Of a stretch of DNA of 64,000 nt, positions 11,601 to 23,451 are shown piece after piece. Below the pieces are notes generated by a model. That model searched no databases. It worked only from the letters and a program-made list of their open reading frames with translations, and was not told where the DNA came from. The position numbers were made by a program, and so were the translations under genes. The DNA comes from Siderastrea siderea (taxonomy: Eukaryota; Cnidaria; Anthozoa; Scleractinia; Rhizangiidae), in assembly GCA_964030785.1 (NCBI GenBank), contig OZ034971.1, positions 31,038,304 through 31,102,303 of the forward strand. The letters are read 5' to 3'. Position 1 is the first letter of the stretch; each line of letters opens with the position of its first letter.

Positions 11601-13937
11601 AAGATGGCAGAGTTTGACGCAACACGAGATCAGCACCCATTGTTTAAGGTGACGAGAGAGTACATGCGTATGGTCATGGAGATGCTCCAGTTTATCAGAG
11701 CAGTACGTACAGGTGATTGGAAACTTCACCTTCAAGCCCTTCAAGTCTTCACGAAATACTTTTTTGCACATGATCGCCTGAATTACGCCCGTATGATGCC
11801 ATTGTATCTTGCAGAAATGGATTCCCTATCAACAACTGATCCAGACGTCTATGCAGAGTTCCTCTCGGGAAACTGGATAGTGAACAAGAACTCCAGCATT
11901 CCATTCTGTGCACTTGGTGCAGATCACGGACTTGAGCATGTCAATCGCTCGATGAAAGTAAGCGGGGGACTGGTAGGAATCACCCTCAACCAAATTGCAC
12001 GGACCAAGTTTTTTCCCATTGCTCCCGAAATGGCAAATCTTGCAGAGGGTATGGCAGGTGTAGCTTCCAAGATCCAAACTCGACATCACCACCACACTAC
12101 AGCTGTACTGTCCCGAGAAGACAAGAATGTCAAAGCGTTGATGGATACTATTGAGACCTTTACCAACCCTTTTGCTGAGGAAAGCTTGGATCTCTTCAAC
12201 CTTGTGACCAAAGTTGTAATGCCAGATAAAGTCAAGGAAGACTTGTGCAACCAGACTGCCATAGGACAAACACTGTTTGATACGTTTGTGAAGGAGCGCA
12301 TTCAGTCCGAGAAAGTCAACATTTGGTCTACAATGAAGAAGCAAAAGCTTTGTACATGGAAGAGTAATGCGAAGAAGGTGAAAGTGTCCACAAAGGAGAA
12401 GATGATTGAGCTGCGAGAGGACCGATCCCTTTTTGCCAGGATGATGATGGTATGCCGCAGCCGCCATGACATGGACATCAAGGAGACGATCGGACTGTAT
12501 GAGTTCGCATTAGTACCAAGGTCCATGTTTGCATCAGATGGGTCAATGCTGCACTGCTCTTCAAAAAGTGCACTTATGGCCATATTAGAGAAGCTCCCAT
12601 CCAGACTGCCTGACGAGGGAATCAATGACGGCACCACAACAGATACCGCTGCACCCCATTTGAAAGTCACCATCATTGACGGTATGGCAGAGCTGCAGTG
12701 CCTGGACAAACCAGATTGGGTGAAGAACTGCACCCAGCTTGCAGATCATTTCGTTGAAACAATAGAACAAAAGTATGGAAGGAATGACGAGGTTCGCCTG
12801 ATCTTCGATAGGTACGACATAACTATGTCCTTAAAAGAAGCCACAAGGGAAAAGAGGCAAGGAGGTCAGGATGCCGTCTACTATCGAATCACAGACTCCA
12901 CCAACATCTCAAAAGTGTCAATGAAGAAGCTTCTGTCTCACACTAAGACGAAGATGGAGCTCACAAAATACCTGGCAGAGAAGGCGATGAAGTATTTCAG
13001 GATACAGCATGGAAGGCGCTTTGTTGTTGCGTGGGGTAGTGAATGCAAGGCAACACACAAAGATGTTGAAGATCTTGAAAGCAACCAAGAAGAAGCGGAC
13101 ACCAAGATCATTCTTCACGCTGTTGACGCGACATCAGATGGCGCAACAGAGATCCAAATCCACTCCCCTGACACTGATGTATTTGTTCTGGCTTTAAGAC
13201 GGGAACCAGAGTTGTGTGGCAATGTTTCGTTTGTTACAGGGAAAGGGCGCAACCGCAGATCGATCATGCTAAAGCCAATAGTTCAAGCTCTCGGGGAAGC
13301 AAGAACAGCTGCTCTTCCAGCGTTCCATGCACTTAGTGGAGCAGATAATACCGGATGTTTTTCAGGCCATGCAAAACCTTTGTGTTGGAAGGCATTTCTA
13401 AATGTCGATGAAGATGTTGTCAGAGAGATGGCAAAGCTGGGCACAACACTAAGACCATCTGACGAGACCATGAAGGCTATTGAGAATTTTGTATGCGAAC
13501 TTTATGTTCCAAATACATCACTTACCACAGTGAAAGATCTTCGATGGTGGTTATTTCGTAAGAAGCAAGCCCAATCAGAACGACTTCCACCAACCCAAGG
13601 TGCCCTACATCAAGCTGTTCTACGCGCCCATTATCAAGCTATGGTGTGGAATAACGATGTTGTTGCAAACCCTGATATTCCATCTCCTGAAAACTATGGC
13701 TGGGAGAAAAATGACAACAGATGGCTTCCAGTGATGACAAAGCTACCACCAGCGCCAGAAGCTATCATTCAGCTAGTTAAATGCGGGTGCACGAAGCAGT
13801 GCGCAAGCAACCGATGCCAATGTCGTAAGAATGGACTAGCGTGCACAGACCTTTGTGCATGCTCTGATGAAGAAGATGAACCCTGCCAGAATGTTTTTAC
13901 TGAGGTGGTAGACGACGATGAATACAATGAGGAATAA
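8606..13937 (+). CDS. Academ-like transposon protein (three exons), zinc fingers + PIN/XPG-like nuclease + CXC domain
   Basis: Exons are 8606-8862, 9161-10438 and 10718-13937. The donors (AG|GTATGT, GAG|GTAAGC) and acceptors (CACTCAG, AAAACAG) keep the frame, giving about 1584 residues. Exon 1 has a C-x2-C...WHRSC finger and exon 2 a second (CFFC...YHKNC). The long middle is helical and unrecognised. The C-terminal third has a PIN/XPG-nuclease pattern: IIDGM (D about 1166), NQEEADTKI (D about 1306), SPDTDVFVL (D about 1330 and 1332) and HALSGADNTG (D about 1388). Near the end, about 1533-1562, is a tesmin-like CXC cluster, CGCTKQC...CQCRKNG...CTDLCAC. The likely role is DNA cleavage and end binding during transposition. 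No stop or frameshift is visible, so it may be active. The start is the first ATG of exon 1, and an upstream non-coding exon is possible. Confidence 0.7.
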
Positions 13938-14363
13938 ACTGTGGCGAGATTTAAAGAAACTGAACTGATTTGCTTTCATGATAGTCAGCTCATATATGTT
14001 TATATGTTTCGCCATAAAAGGAGTATTCTTAGTTTGTAGGTTAGAACTGCCATCGATGTCGGAGATATGTAGAAGTTACGAAGTGACCTTTCATGACCTC
14101 ATGAAGATGAGTTTGATTTTCAAGTGAAGAGTAAATAAATCATTTTGGAGTGAGAAGACACAGTGCTTCTGCTGTTTCTAAACCATAGGTATTTTCCTTT
14201 GTTCGACAAGCCTAATTTCTAATTCACTAAAAAGAATTACAGAAAACGCGTAGCCTTGTTTTCTATTAATTGGTAGCGTGACTATCGATTGAATCAATCT
14301 GTACTACTTTTGTGGTTCTAGAGGATGTGGCTTGTTATATTTGTCAATTTTGAACGGGATGAT
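13938..14363 (+). other. 3' untranslated part of the Academ-like element
   Basis: AT-rich sequence between the stop codon and the right terminal repeat. An AATAAA signal is within GTAAATAAATC near 14132. Nothing else is seen. Confidence 0.6.
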
Positions 14364-14877
14364 ATACATTTTTTTGTTTCATCAAGCAAGACTTGCCAGC
14401 CTCGTTTCCATGCTATATGTAAATCACGTGACTCTTATTAATAAATATAAGCAATTTGCTGGGTTCAGGGCTGTCTAGCAAGTATGTCCCCTGAGTTAGG
14501 TCTCGCCTCCACCATATATATCGAGCCTTTTTTGATGGGTAGCTTTCTAGCCTCGATTTCATGCTGGAGCTATCACGTGACCCTCATATATGGCAATAAC
14601 TATTGTACTAGCTTGAGTGTTGTTTACTTAGTATTTCTGGTGAGTTTGGTTGAGTTTTCTCGAACTATAAAGAAGTTATGGCCACTTAAAGCTTTTCAGC
14701 CTCGTTCCCATGCTGGATCACACAGGTCATTTTAAAACATCCTATTAATACTCTCTTGGCGCTCTACAAAAATGTCAACAACATTTTCTGAGTTCCTTAT
14801 GGACTACTCAACACTACTAGGCCACTGGCTTGCTTTCTTCTCAAAATGCCCACGGAAATACATTAGCTCCCAGACTA
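14364..14877 (-). repeat. Right terminal inverted repeat of the Academ-like element
   Basis: About 514 bp, the inverse of 7842-8364 with scattered mismatches and small indels. It contains the mirrored triplet of CGAGGCT motifs and ends in CTCCCAGACTA before the AAA target duplication. Confidence 0.85.
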
Positions 14878-17052
14878 AAATGGCGGAATGGGAGCTGAAT
14901 GTAAATTGTTCTTGAAAAACCTTGCTGAGAAACTCTCAAGAAAAACGGGGAACCGTACGCCATAGTAATCACGTAGTTAAGAGTGCGCTTATCCCTCGAG
15001 ATTTTGAGATCCCTCCATGTGAGCGTTAGGGGCTCAAGAATACCCTTTCGCTACGCTAACGCCTTTTTAGAAGATTTTCGCCTGAATGTCGACGCTGCTG
15101 AAGTTTTTAGAATTTCACTTTTAATGTATTTTATGATCTATGGTAGAGTTATTAATGCTATCTATTGCCGGGTAAATTTCCATTTCAAATATTACTGTAA
15201 ATCATGTAGATATTTTTATCTTCTTTTACGGCAGAGTTTATGCGATTATTATTATTATTGTTATTATTAGTATTTATTTATTATTTCTCATGATTTCGTA
15301 TTATTGGGACTTGAACTTGATACTGATAATGAAACGGTTTTAGAACAGTAATTATAATATGTAACTAAAAGGAATTATAGTCCGTCCAACTGATTGAAAA
15401 TGCATATAGGAAATAAGAAGTAATTCGTTCTACAAGTTTAGGAATGGGGATACTAGTACACAAAACAAAAGACAAAAGAAACCAACACGAACACAAACAG
15501 CAAAACCGTGCCTATTCTTGCATGACATGTTAGTCTGATGTACTAACGAGGCCTGCGAATGAAATGAAGAGGTCTGTAACGACTTCAAATACGAAGACTA
15601 ATACAACGAAGATGATGCAAACATGTTTTTTATTCACTTGCAAACCTTGGAATTTACACTGTGGAATACACACGTGGAATCATGATACACTCGGAACTTG
15701 GGGCGAGTATATTACGTCTTCCGTTTCTGTTTACGTCTTCTGTTAAGTATTTAGGGTTATGTCTCCTTCAAATTCTTTCTTTGAGTGACCTTTTTGTAAG
15801 TCTCAGATGTTCAAGAGAAACAGCGAAACTAAAAGTAGCTACCATACACTATAAAAGCTGCAGCCCCGAAAGACAGTTACTTATGTACACAACCCGATAA
15901 TAACATATTTTCGCTAATGTCAATTTTATGTGTATCTTGTGTGTTATTAGAGAAAGAAATTTTGTTATAGAAGAGGTCAAATAAAACATAGTTTTGAAGC
16001 CAGAGGATTATTATTGTCAATATCGAAAGTCACCACAACTTGGATTAATGAATATAATAATATAAACAAAACTGAAGAAGGGAAAATAAGAGTAAAGCGA
16101 AACACATTTAACGAAAACAGACAGCTACACGTGCAATTATTGCGCGAGTTGGCAAATAGACAGTTCAGGTTTAAAAACTTCACATCGTCACTGGAAGCAA
16201 ACAATTGCACGTATATATAGCTATGGGTTTATTTTAAACTGAAGTAAATGTGAGTGATGCGTCAACAGTTGTGTAAGCACTGTTGAAACAGGAAGAGAAC
16301 CAAGCGAAAGATTTTGTTTTATGTTTTCATTCTATCTTACGCTGTTTCCTGCACATTCAAAATCATTATACAGCCGTGTGAAGGGTCTTTCATGGGAGGA
16401 CAAATATATGCAAAAAAAATCCAGGTTAAAACCCCCTGCGCTTTTACAACTTCCTTAGGGATTCTTATAGAGCTTACAACTGGGGGGAACGTATGTTGGG
16501 GAAGAGTTGGGGTAAATCAAAACTGAAATTATGCACTACGAAATTGGCATTTTTCTCTTCAAATACATGTTTGATCGGTCATTCCATTAGGCACCAGACA
16601 GTGTAATAGTGAACCGTCATTTCCGTCAGTTGAATGCAACTTTATGTAAAGAAGTGTGGTTGTCATTTCTATGATGGTTATAAACGTTGTTGAGGACAGA
16701 GTGGATTCTCATATTCGGAAGGTCTCATAACCAGTGTGTTGCCAGGCATAAACAGCATATCACTCCCGATATGAGCGGTAGGATTTCCTTTTTTATTGGC
16801 TTCAGAGCTTTCAAAAACAGGAAGGGTTTTAGACATCTTCTTGCCCATCACCAAGTATTTACTTTTACAAATACACGTGCTACATTTAGAAGAGAAGATC
16901 GTCATCTTCAGTAATGCCATCTCTGGAATTCAAGTCGTCGTCAAGATTACGTTTCAGTTGTCAGATGAGAACTGTGCTTAAAGTCTAAGGCCGCATCAAA
17001 CTGAGTACGAGTATTTGAACTCAACCCTTGTTACTAAGGTTTCTGGTTGCAA
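14878..17052. other. Spacer between copies B and C
   Basis: No gene is supported. It is collinear with 25488-27653 between D and E. It contains the CAGCTACACGTGC module near 16118, about 0.94 kb before copy C, a short ATT/TTA low-complexity run near 15245-15290, and the conserved promoter-like block just before copy C. Confidence 0.75.
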
Positions 17053-18680
17053 ATGGTTAGCAGTACAGTGTTGCAGGTGCTGGCTCACTTTGTGTTCAGT
17101 TTTACACGAGGCGTGACAGATCATTACCGCCCAGAAGAACCTGAATTCACGGCTGAGTCTTTTGGCTACAATCCTCTAGAAAGTACAGGCTGAGAATGGT
17201 ATTATCATCCTGTTGATGAGCTTATTTACCAAGAATACAGCGATAGAGAAGCCACAAGCATTGACTATCTAGCGTCCGGTAGACTTGATGTCAAGGTAAG
17301 CAACGCGTGCTTGCCACCAGAGGAAGAAGAAGTAGAGGAAGATCAGGGAGATAAAATTAGAGCCATGGCTTGGAAGCGATTTAGACCACCCGCCCTTCAA
17401 ACAGCCTGCGAATCAATGTTCATTGGAGCTATGATTTCACTTATAACCGCCTCCTTCATAGCTACAATATACTTGTCGCCTTCTTATGTAAGTTTTGAGA
17501 CTCTGTCAATAAGTTGCACGAATGGTTCATTGTCAGTTGGTATTCAATGGGTGAGAACAATTTCCCAACAAGTAGCCAGTGTCTTTTATTACTTCTGGTC
17601 ATTTTTTAACGTGTTTCTCCTGTTTCGCCCGCATCAGTTGACTGGGGTGAAAAGAAAACTCGTTCTGACTAGTAGTGTTTCGTATTGCTTGGACGCAGCT
17701 TATCGTTTTTCGCTACAAGCCGCTAGACAACCTTATTACATGCTGCCCAAAATTTATCGATTTCCAATGAACAGCGTTTTGTTTATCAGCGTCGTGTTGC
17801 AGTTCTATCTCATCGTGAGACATCTCGTGCGATCCCCTAGGAAAAAGGTCGCATCTTTGATTTGTAAAATGGTTATCCCATTTTGCTTTTCATTTCTTAT
17901 TGCCGATTTTCTTTACCCAGCATATAACAAACGTGATAAAGACGGCAAACTGCTAATCGCAATATTCGCCCCTCTCACTGGAGTCGCTGTGAAAGTAATC
18001 TCGCGAATTGGCGTTCAGCGATTATGGAACATCATGCAGCCATCCGGGATATTCGTATGTCTTATTAGTGCCATTGTATTTTGGCTCGGCGGTTACTTTT
18101 CGAGTTTTACAAGCTGATATTGCAAGTGGAAAGCTCAAAGAAAGTTTGCCACCCATCGCTCTTCTTGGAATAATTCATGGTGCTGCAGAAGTCACTGAAC
18201 GAAGCACCATCATCGGGTTCCGATTGATCACGTTTGTCATCAGATCTGGAAGAGGAGATTATCTCCATGGAGAAGTTTTCGTACTCCTCGTCTGGAGAGG
18301 TTAATGGCTGATATTGCAAGCATTAGCATATTGTTTGAGTCATTACTGCTATAGTGTGTGCTAATGGCTATTTATACTTGTATTAATTTTTTTACTTAGA
18401 AAACTCTTAACCTTTAAAGCTGCTGGAGAAGTTTGCCATCACTACGGCAGTTCCGCTGGTGATTGAGTGGTTTTTCTTCAGCGTATCTCTTGCGACCGAG
18501 ACTCGCTATCAAAACATGCCTGTCATGGCTGTTTGGCGAAGGAGATGGAAGAGGCACCTTTTGGTGGCGATTGTAAATGTTTTGTCATTAGCCATGTGGA
18601 ATAGCGCTACCATGTTTGTCATTGCGCGTGGGCGTTTTCCGAACACCACAAATAACTTCTGTAAAATGCCTCTCACGTAA
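17053..18680 (+). pseudogene. Copy C: full-length pseudogene of the 545-aa membrane protein family
   Basis: It starts at the equivalent ATG (MVSSTVLQVLAHF) and ends with NNFCKMPLT. The first lesion is codon 47, TGA at 17191-17193, where the intact genes read CGA (a CpG transition). Others are the 12-base deletion in the fifth hydrophobic segment, a 4-base insertion at about 18033 that shifts the frame, a further indel of about 5 bases at about 18206, an extra 3 bases near 18340, and two TAA stops near 18385-18410. Where aligned, the protein is roughly three-quarters to four-fifths identical to copies B and D. It is almost identical to copy A, so A and C descend from an already broken gene. 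Confidence 0.9.
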
Positions 18681-21600
18681 CAAACAAAGTTAAAATAAAA
18701 GTTGAAAGAAAAAAAACAAGAAAAAAAAAGCAAACAATAAAAAACAATTAAATAAAGGAACGGCTAGTCCGAAAGTTAAGTCCGCTATAGAAAGTCTTCT
18801 GTAGTAATTCATTCCATAAAGTTGAGCTATAAGGAGCACACAAAACAACTGACAAAAGAATACAGAATTTGACGCGGGCCGCTTTGCTGATTATATTAGA
18901 TAGGCTAACACGTCAGACTTAACAGTGTTTGAGTTTATGGGAATCAGATGGCTACTAACTTACGTTAGAAGTGAATTCTGAAAAAAAAGCATAGGTAAAC
19001 AACAACAACAACTACAGCCGCAAAAACAAACGAAGAAACAATACAAAAAGTAACAGTCAGTTCGAAAGTAAAGTCGCTTGAGCTTATTGAAAGTTGTATA
19101 TACGAAGTAAGAAGTAATTCGTTCTACAGATTTAAGAATGGGGATACCAGTACACAAAACAACCGACAAAAGAAACCAACACGAACAGAAACAGCAAAAT
19201 AATCCCTGTTCTTGCTTTAGTCTGTTGTACGAACGAGGCCAGAGAATGAAAAGAAGAGGTATCTAACGACTGCAAATAGGGAAACTAATACAAGGAAGAT
19301 ATGCGAACATGGTTTTTATTCGCTGTCCGCTGTGGAGTACACACGTGGAATCATGATACACTCGGAATGCGGGCGAGTATATCGCGTCTTCTATTTCTTT
19401 TAGCTATTTACAGTTATGTCTCCTTTAATGTCTTTCTTTGAGTGAACTGCTTGCGAGGGTTAGATGTTCAAGAGAAACGATGAATCCAAAGTAGTTACTA
19501 AACTATAAAAGTTGCAGCCCCGAGAGACAATTACTTGTGTGCAAAGCAATGTCAATTTGATGTGTATGTTTGTGTGTTACTAGAGAAAGAAATTTAATTA
19601 TAGAAGGGGTCAAATAAAACATAGTTTTGTAGCCTGGGGATTATTATTGTCATTTTCGAAAGTCGGCAGAACTTGGATTATTGAATAATATAAACAACAC
19701 TGAAGACCGGAAAATAAAACTGAGGCTAAACAAATTTAAGCCAAAACAGCTACACGTGCGATTATTGCGCGAGTTAGCAAATGGACACTTTTGGTATAAA
19801 AACGTCACATCGTCTCTGGAAGCGAACATTTGTAAGTGTAGCTGCGGCTTTTTTTAAACTGAAATAAACGTGAGTGATGCGTCAACAATTGTTTAAAAGC
19901 ACTGTTGAAACAGGAAGAGAAACAAACGAAAGTTTTTGTTTCATGTTTTTCTTCCATCTTATTAATATCGCTTCTCCTTAACGGCATCCGTCATAACTCC
20001 AAAACTGTGCGGAAATTTTGAAAATAACAATCCATATAATTAAGTGTATCCCGCAGAAAAGAAGCGGTCCGCGGGTCAAGAAAGGGCTATAAATGGCTAC
20101 CTAATCTGACACATTAAATGGTAAACGTGCTGGAAGATATGAACCGAGTCCCACATTCATTCACTAACTTTCTAGCTTCATAAAAGGTCATCCTGAAAAA
20201 CATTCTCTATTACTAATATCAAACATTAAATTATATCAGAACTGAAGTTGGATTGGCGGGGATAGGCGGGTCCAAACTACCTGCCTTCCGTACCCGTCTA
20301 TCCCGGCTCCCTTCCCATCTTTGTTGGATTCCTCGAAATGTTTTGCCATTTCTACCGCTTCCCGCCAGCTTGGGAACACGACTTCTAACCCTTCCTTTTT
20401 TCACTTCCCGCACAGTTCACGCCTGCTTTTCTCTCAGGTTCCCGCCCCCTTACACCCTCATAAAAGACGCCAATAAATACCAGACTTTAAATACCGACCA
20501 TCCGATTTGCTGAACGAAAGCCTTATCGAAAGAACGATGTCTTAAACCAATTGATTCTTCCACGGTTTTTTCAACGTTTCACATGGACCAGTTAACGAAA
20601 ATCCATCGACAGTAAAGTTGCCAAGTTTGAGAGTGATAGGATGAAAACTACAAAAGATATTGCTCCGCAAAGTCGCAAAATTTTATAAACGTTTGTATTG
20701 TGGGGGGCAAGTTTGTGTCCCTCACCATACAAACGCCTGTTACGTTTCGCGACTTTGCGGAGCTACATCTTCGCTGGTTTCTGACATGTCACCCTCAAGC
20801 TCGGCAAGATTACTAATTTTAAGGCGCTCTTTCTAACAGTGTCGGTAAATTTCCGCGAACTGGGCATTGTCAAAAGTTGAAAAAAAGAAAAGACGCGGAA
20901 GGTTCTATTGACCACAGCAAATTCAAGTTACCCACGACAACGTCTTGCAGTAGCCAAATGGGAATATCCTTTCCTCCCTTCCACTGCCCGAGGAAGTCTG
21001 TAACCCTTCGGTCAGAAAACATGGATTTTCATTGTTCTTGCTCTTACGTTGGTTGGCGCGGGGGGGGGGGGGGGGGGTGGGGGGTCGGCACTTCACCCAT
21101 GCTTGGTACAGGGATGCCGCTTAGAATTTGAAACCCTATTTAATACCAAAAAAAACAATTAAAAACTCCTACCCTGTGAAGGATAACATCCTTTATTTTA
21201 GGACAAAGGACAAAACACACGCTCTCATGTTTTACACAATGTTTTTTTAAAAAGTGTTCTGAAGACCACAAACAACTCTACTTTATAAACCTTATTTATC
21301 AACGACAATCACGCAGCCATACCCCGTTGAAGACAGGTTCAGATCCTGTTTAGGACAGACTCGCATAAAATTATATACCCTGTTAGGGAAAACCATGCCC
21401 TGTCCAGTGGCACGTACCCGTATAGGCCATATAAGGGAGTACCCCACCCCTAAGGCTCTAACGTACTCCACTCGATGTTATGTTAAACAACGGTTATAAG
21501 AGACTTCGATGCCTTTTTTTTTATTCCATTTTAAATTCTTTAGAAGGATTCGACAGTGACTAACTAAACAAATTCAAGTTCTTGTATTTCTTGCGTCTTT

Positions 21601-22300
21601 TCTGGGATTTTACCTGTCGCGTCGACTAGGCCAAGTTGACTATGTTGTAATTTCAAACATTAAAATAAAAAAAACATTTAAACATTTAATGAGAAAATAA
21701 ACATGATCTGGAAAAAAGTCGAAGAAGTCGAAAATGGAGCCAATAACTAAGCTAAAACAGCTACAGGTGCGGTTTTTTACGCGAGTTGGCAAAGAGACAG
21801 TTTTTTTAAGGAGTCACATCATCTCTCAAACGAACAATTGCATGTATAATCGCCACCTTATCTTCAACGGAAGTGACTGAGACTTCAATCAAAACGTAAG
21901 CATACAGCAGGAAACACAAATCTGAAAGATTAAACCTCGTTACACAGATGTATGGCATTGCACGCTCCGGTTAATGGGCTCCTGGTTAACTGTAGGCATT
22001 TAACTACATCATGGATCACAAGTCTTAAACGCAACCTCTAAAAGGTTTTATGTATTTATTTTATTTAAATCATTATTTATACGGGAACATCTAATTTAGC
22101 ATTAACTTTTTTTGGCCCTTTTTGTTTCTTTTTGGCTTCAGTTTAATTTATTTTTTGGCTTCAGAGCATTCGAAAAAAGAAAGGATTTCTTCTTGCCCAT
22201 CACCAAGTATTTAAAGACAGATATCTTTTACAAATACACATGGTGCAATCAGTAGAGAAGACCGTCATCTTCAATGACTATCTCTAGATTTTAAATCGTC
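18681..22300. other. Spacer between copies C and D, sister of the A-B spacer
   Basis: No gene is supported. It is highly similar to 2385-5690. It keeps a segment at about 19975-20275 that the A-B spacer has lost; the same segment follows copy E at about 31680-31950. Two CAGCTACACGTGCG-type modules occur, near 19745 and 21757 (the latter CAGCTACAGGTGCG). The poly-G tract is at 21057-21086. Confidence 0.75.
20662..20763. repeat. Short inverted-repeat element, unit 2 copy
   Basis: Perfect 15-bp arms GCTCCGCAAAGTCGC / GCGACTTTGCGGAGC enclose a partly self-complementary centre. It is the sister of 4085-4186 and was duplicated with the spacer. Confidence 0.65.
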
Positions 22301-23340
22301 ATTACAGAACTGCGCCCATTGAAACACGTCGCACGGGAAAATTCAAATTAGCAAGAAAGCAAGACACAGAGCATGCGTAACTTAAGGCCGGCCTGTCAAT
22401 CTTACTGTCAATCAAGTAATCCCCTGTGTAGGTGGACTTCTCAAGCATTGTTTTTGCTCAGACTACCGAAACGCTGCTCTATTCATCGAAGAACAATAGA
22501 CGTAACTTGTCAGGTTATCTTAATTACGCTGTATTGTTTAAAAATCTCTGAGTTGTAAAATCCAATTACCGTTTGATTTCCGCTTTTTAATTGGAATGAA
22601 CAGTGAAAAAGCGGAAGATTGTTTTGTTTTAAATGTTTCTCAAGGAAAAAAAACCACAACGATCGATCGAATGTTTAATAAAAAGTCGCACATCGATATG
22701 CCGGAGACGTTAAGCTCTTAAAAATGTTGTTAAATTGAATACATCACAGTCAACTTTAAAAGTACTTACATTTTATTTGTCCAAGGCAAAAGGCTTTCAT
22801 GCCGTTAATGGCTGTTGATGCCTTTTTACTTCACGGTGAGTTTAGGTTAGATTGCGACACGCGAATCGATCGAAGCGACGGCTTCTGACAAGCGATTAAC
22901 GAAAGCTAGTAAAGCCACGGCTATCGAGGTTTGACTCGCCTTGAAAACAAAACCGTATTACGCAAATATTTTTCTTGTCATTCCCGATCAGTTACTTTAA
23001 CTCTGATAACTCCACGAGCTGGCACGAGGCAAACGGCGCTTCAATCTTTCAATCTTTTGTCGTGAAATTATTACTTGCGAGGTTTTGCATAAACACATCA
23101 CGCTCTGTTGAAAGTGGCTTTTACCAAAGAACATTTCGACACCTTCAAACAATACTGATTCATCAGCATTGTCCTTTAAAGCATAACTCTTAGCTCTCTT
23201 TTGGGAATTCGTCGCTTTAGGATCATAAGAAGCCGAAAACGTCGGCAGCCTTTACAACCTCGTTTCCAGGGCGTGATGCCTGCAAAGCGTCATGGGTACC
23301 CCACTTTTCCCGGGCGACGCGTTTCAATGGGCGCAGTTGT
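22301..23340. mobile_element. Non-autonomous TIR element (MITE-like), 1.04 kb
   Basis: The ends share inverted repeats of about 33 bp, AACTGCGCCCATTGAAACRC on both sides with two or three mismatches, continuing to CGTCGC-CGGGAAAA. The element is absent from the matching place before copy B (around 5698) and from the upstream regions of C and E, so it inserted after the block duplicated. No transposase frame is visible inside. The exact target duplication cannot be settled because the empty sites differ by a few bases. Confidence 0.65.
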
Positions 23341-23451
23341 CAAGATTAGGTGTAGCTATATCCGGTGAGAACTGTACTTAAAGTTTACGCACGACTAAAC
23401 TAAATACGAGTATTTAAACTCAACCCAAGTCACTAAGGGTTCTGATTGTAA
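23341..23451 (+). promoter_or_regulatory. Conserved upstream region of copy D with TATA-like box
   Basis: Near-identical to the 111 bp before copy B. TATTTAAA is at 23411-23418, 34 bp before the ATG. The 1.04-kb MITE-like element sits directly upstream and cuts this proximal block from the rest of the conserved flank. Confidence 0.4.

Larger units (their letters stand above)
7842..14877 (+). mobile_element. Academ-like DNA transposon, 7.04 kb, apparently complete
   Basis: The ends are exact inverted matches (TAGTCTGGGAG / CTCCCAGACTA) and the element is flanked by AAA at 7839-7841 and 14878-14880. The sister spacer after copy D (around 25485) holds the uninterrupted sequence GGTACAAATGGCGG. 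This proves insertion after the array duplicated and a 3-bp target duplication. The inverted repeats are about 520 bp long. One spliced gene of about 1584 codons occupies the interior. A 3-bp duplication together with a PIN/XPG-like nuclease protein and Cys-rich fingers matches what is known of the Academ superfamily (XPG-bearing branch). The superfamily call comes from recall and not from a search. Confidence 0.75.

Noticed and set aside
11829..12733. Long minus-strand frames opposite the transposon gene
   Set aside because: They are shadows of the strongly coding + strand exon and contain no domain pattern or splice signals.
7994..14735. Identical 83-aa frames in inverted orientation (MSPELGLASTIYIEPF)
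   Set aside because: They are the two arms of the transposon's terminal inverted repeat, with no independent gene features.
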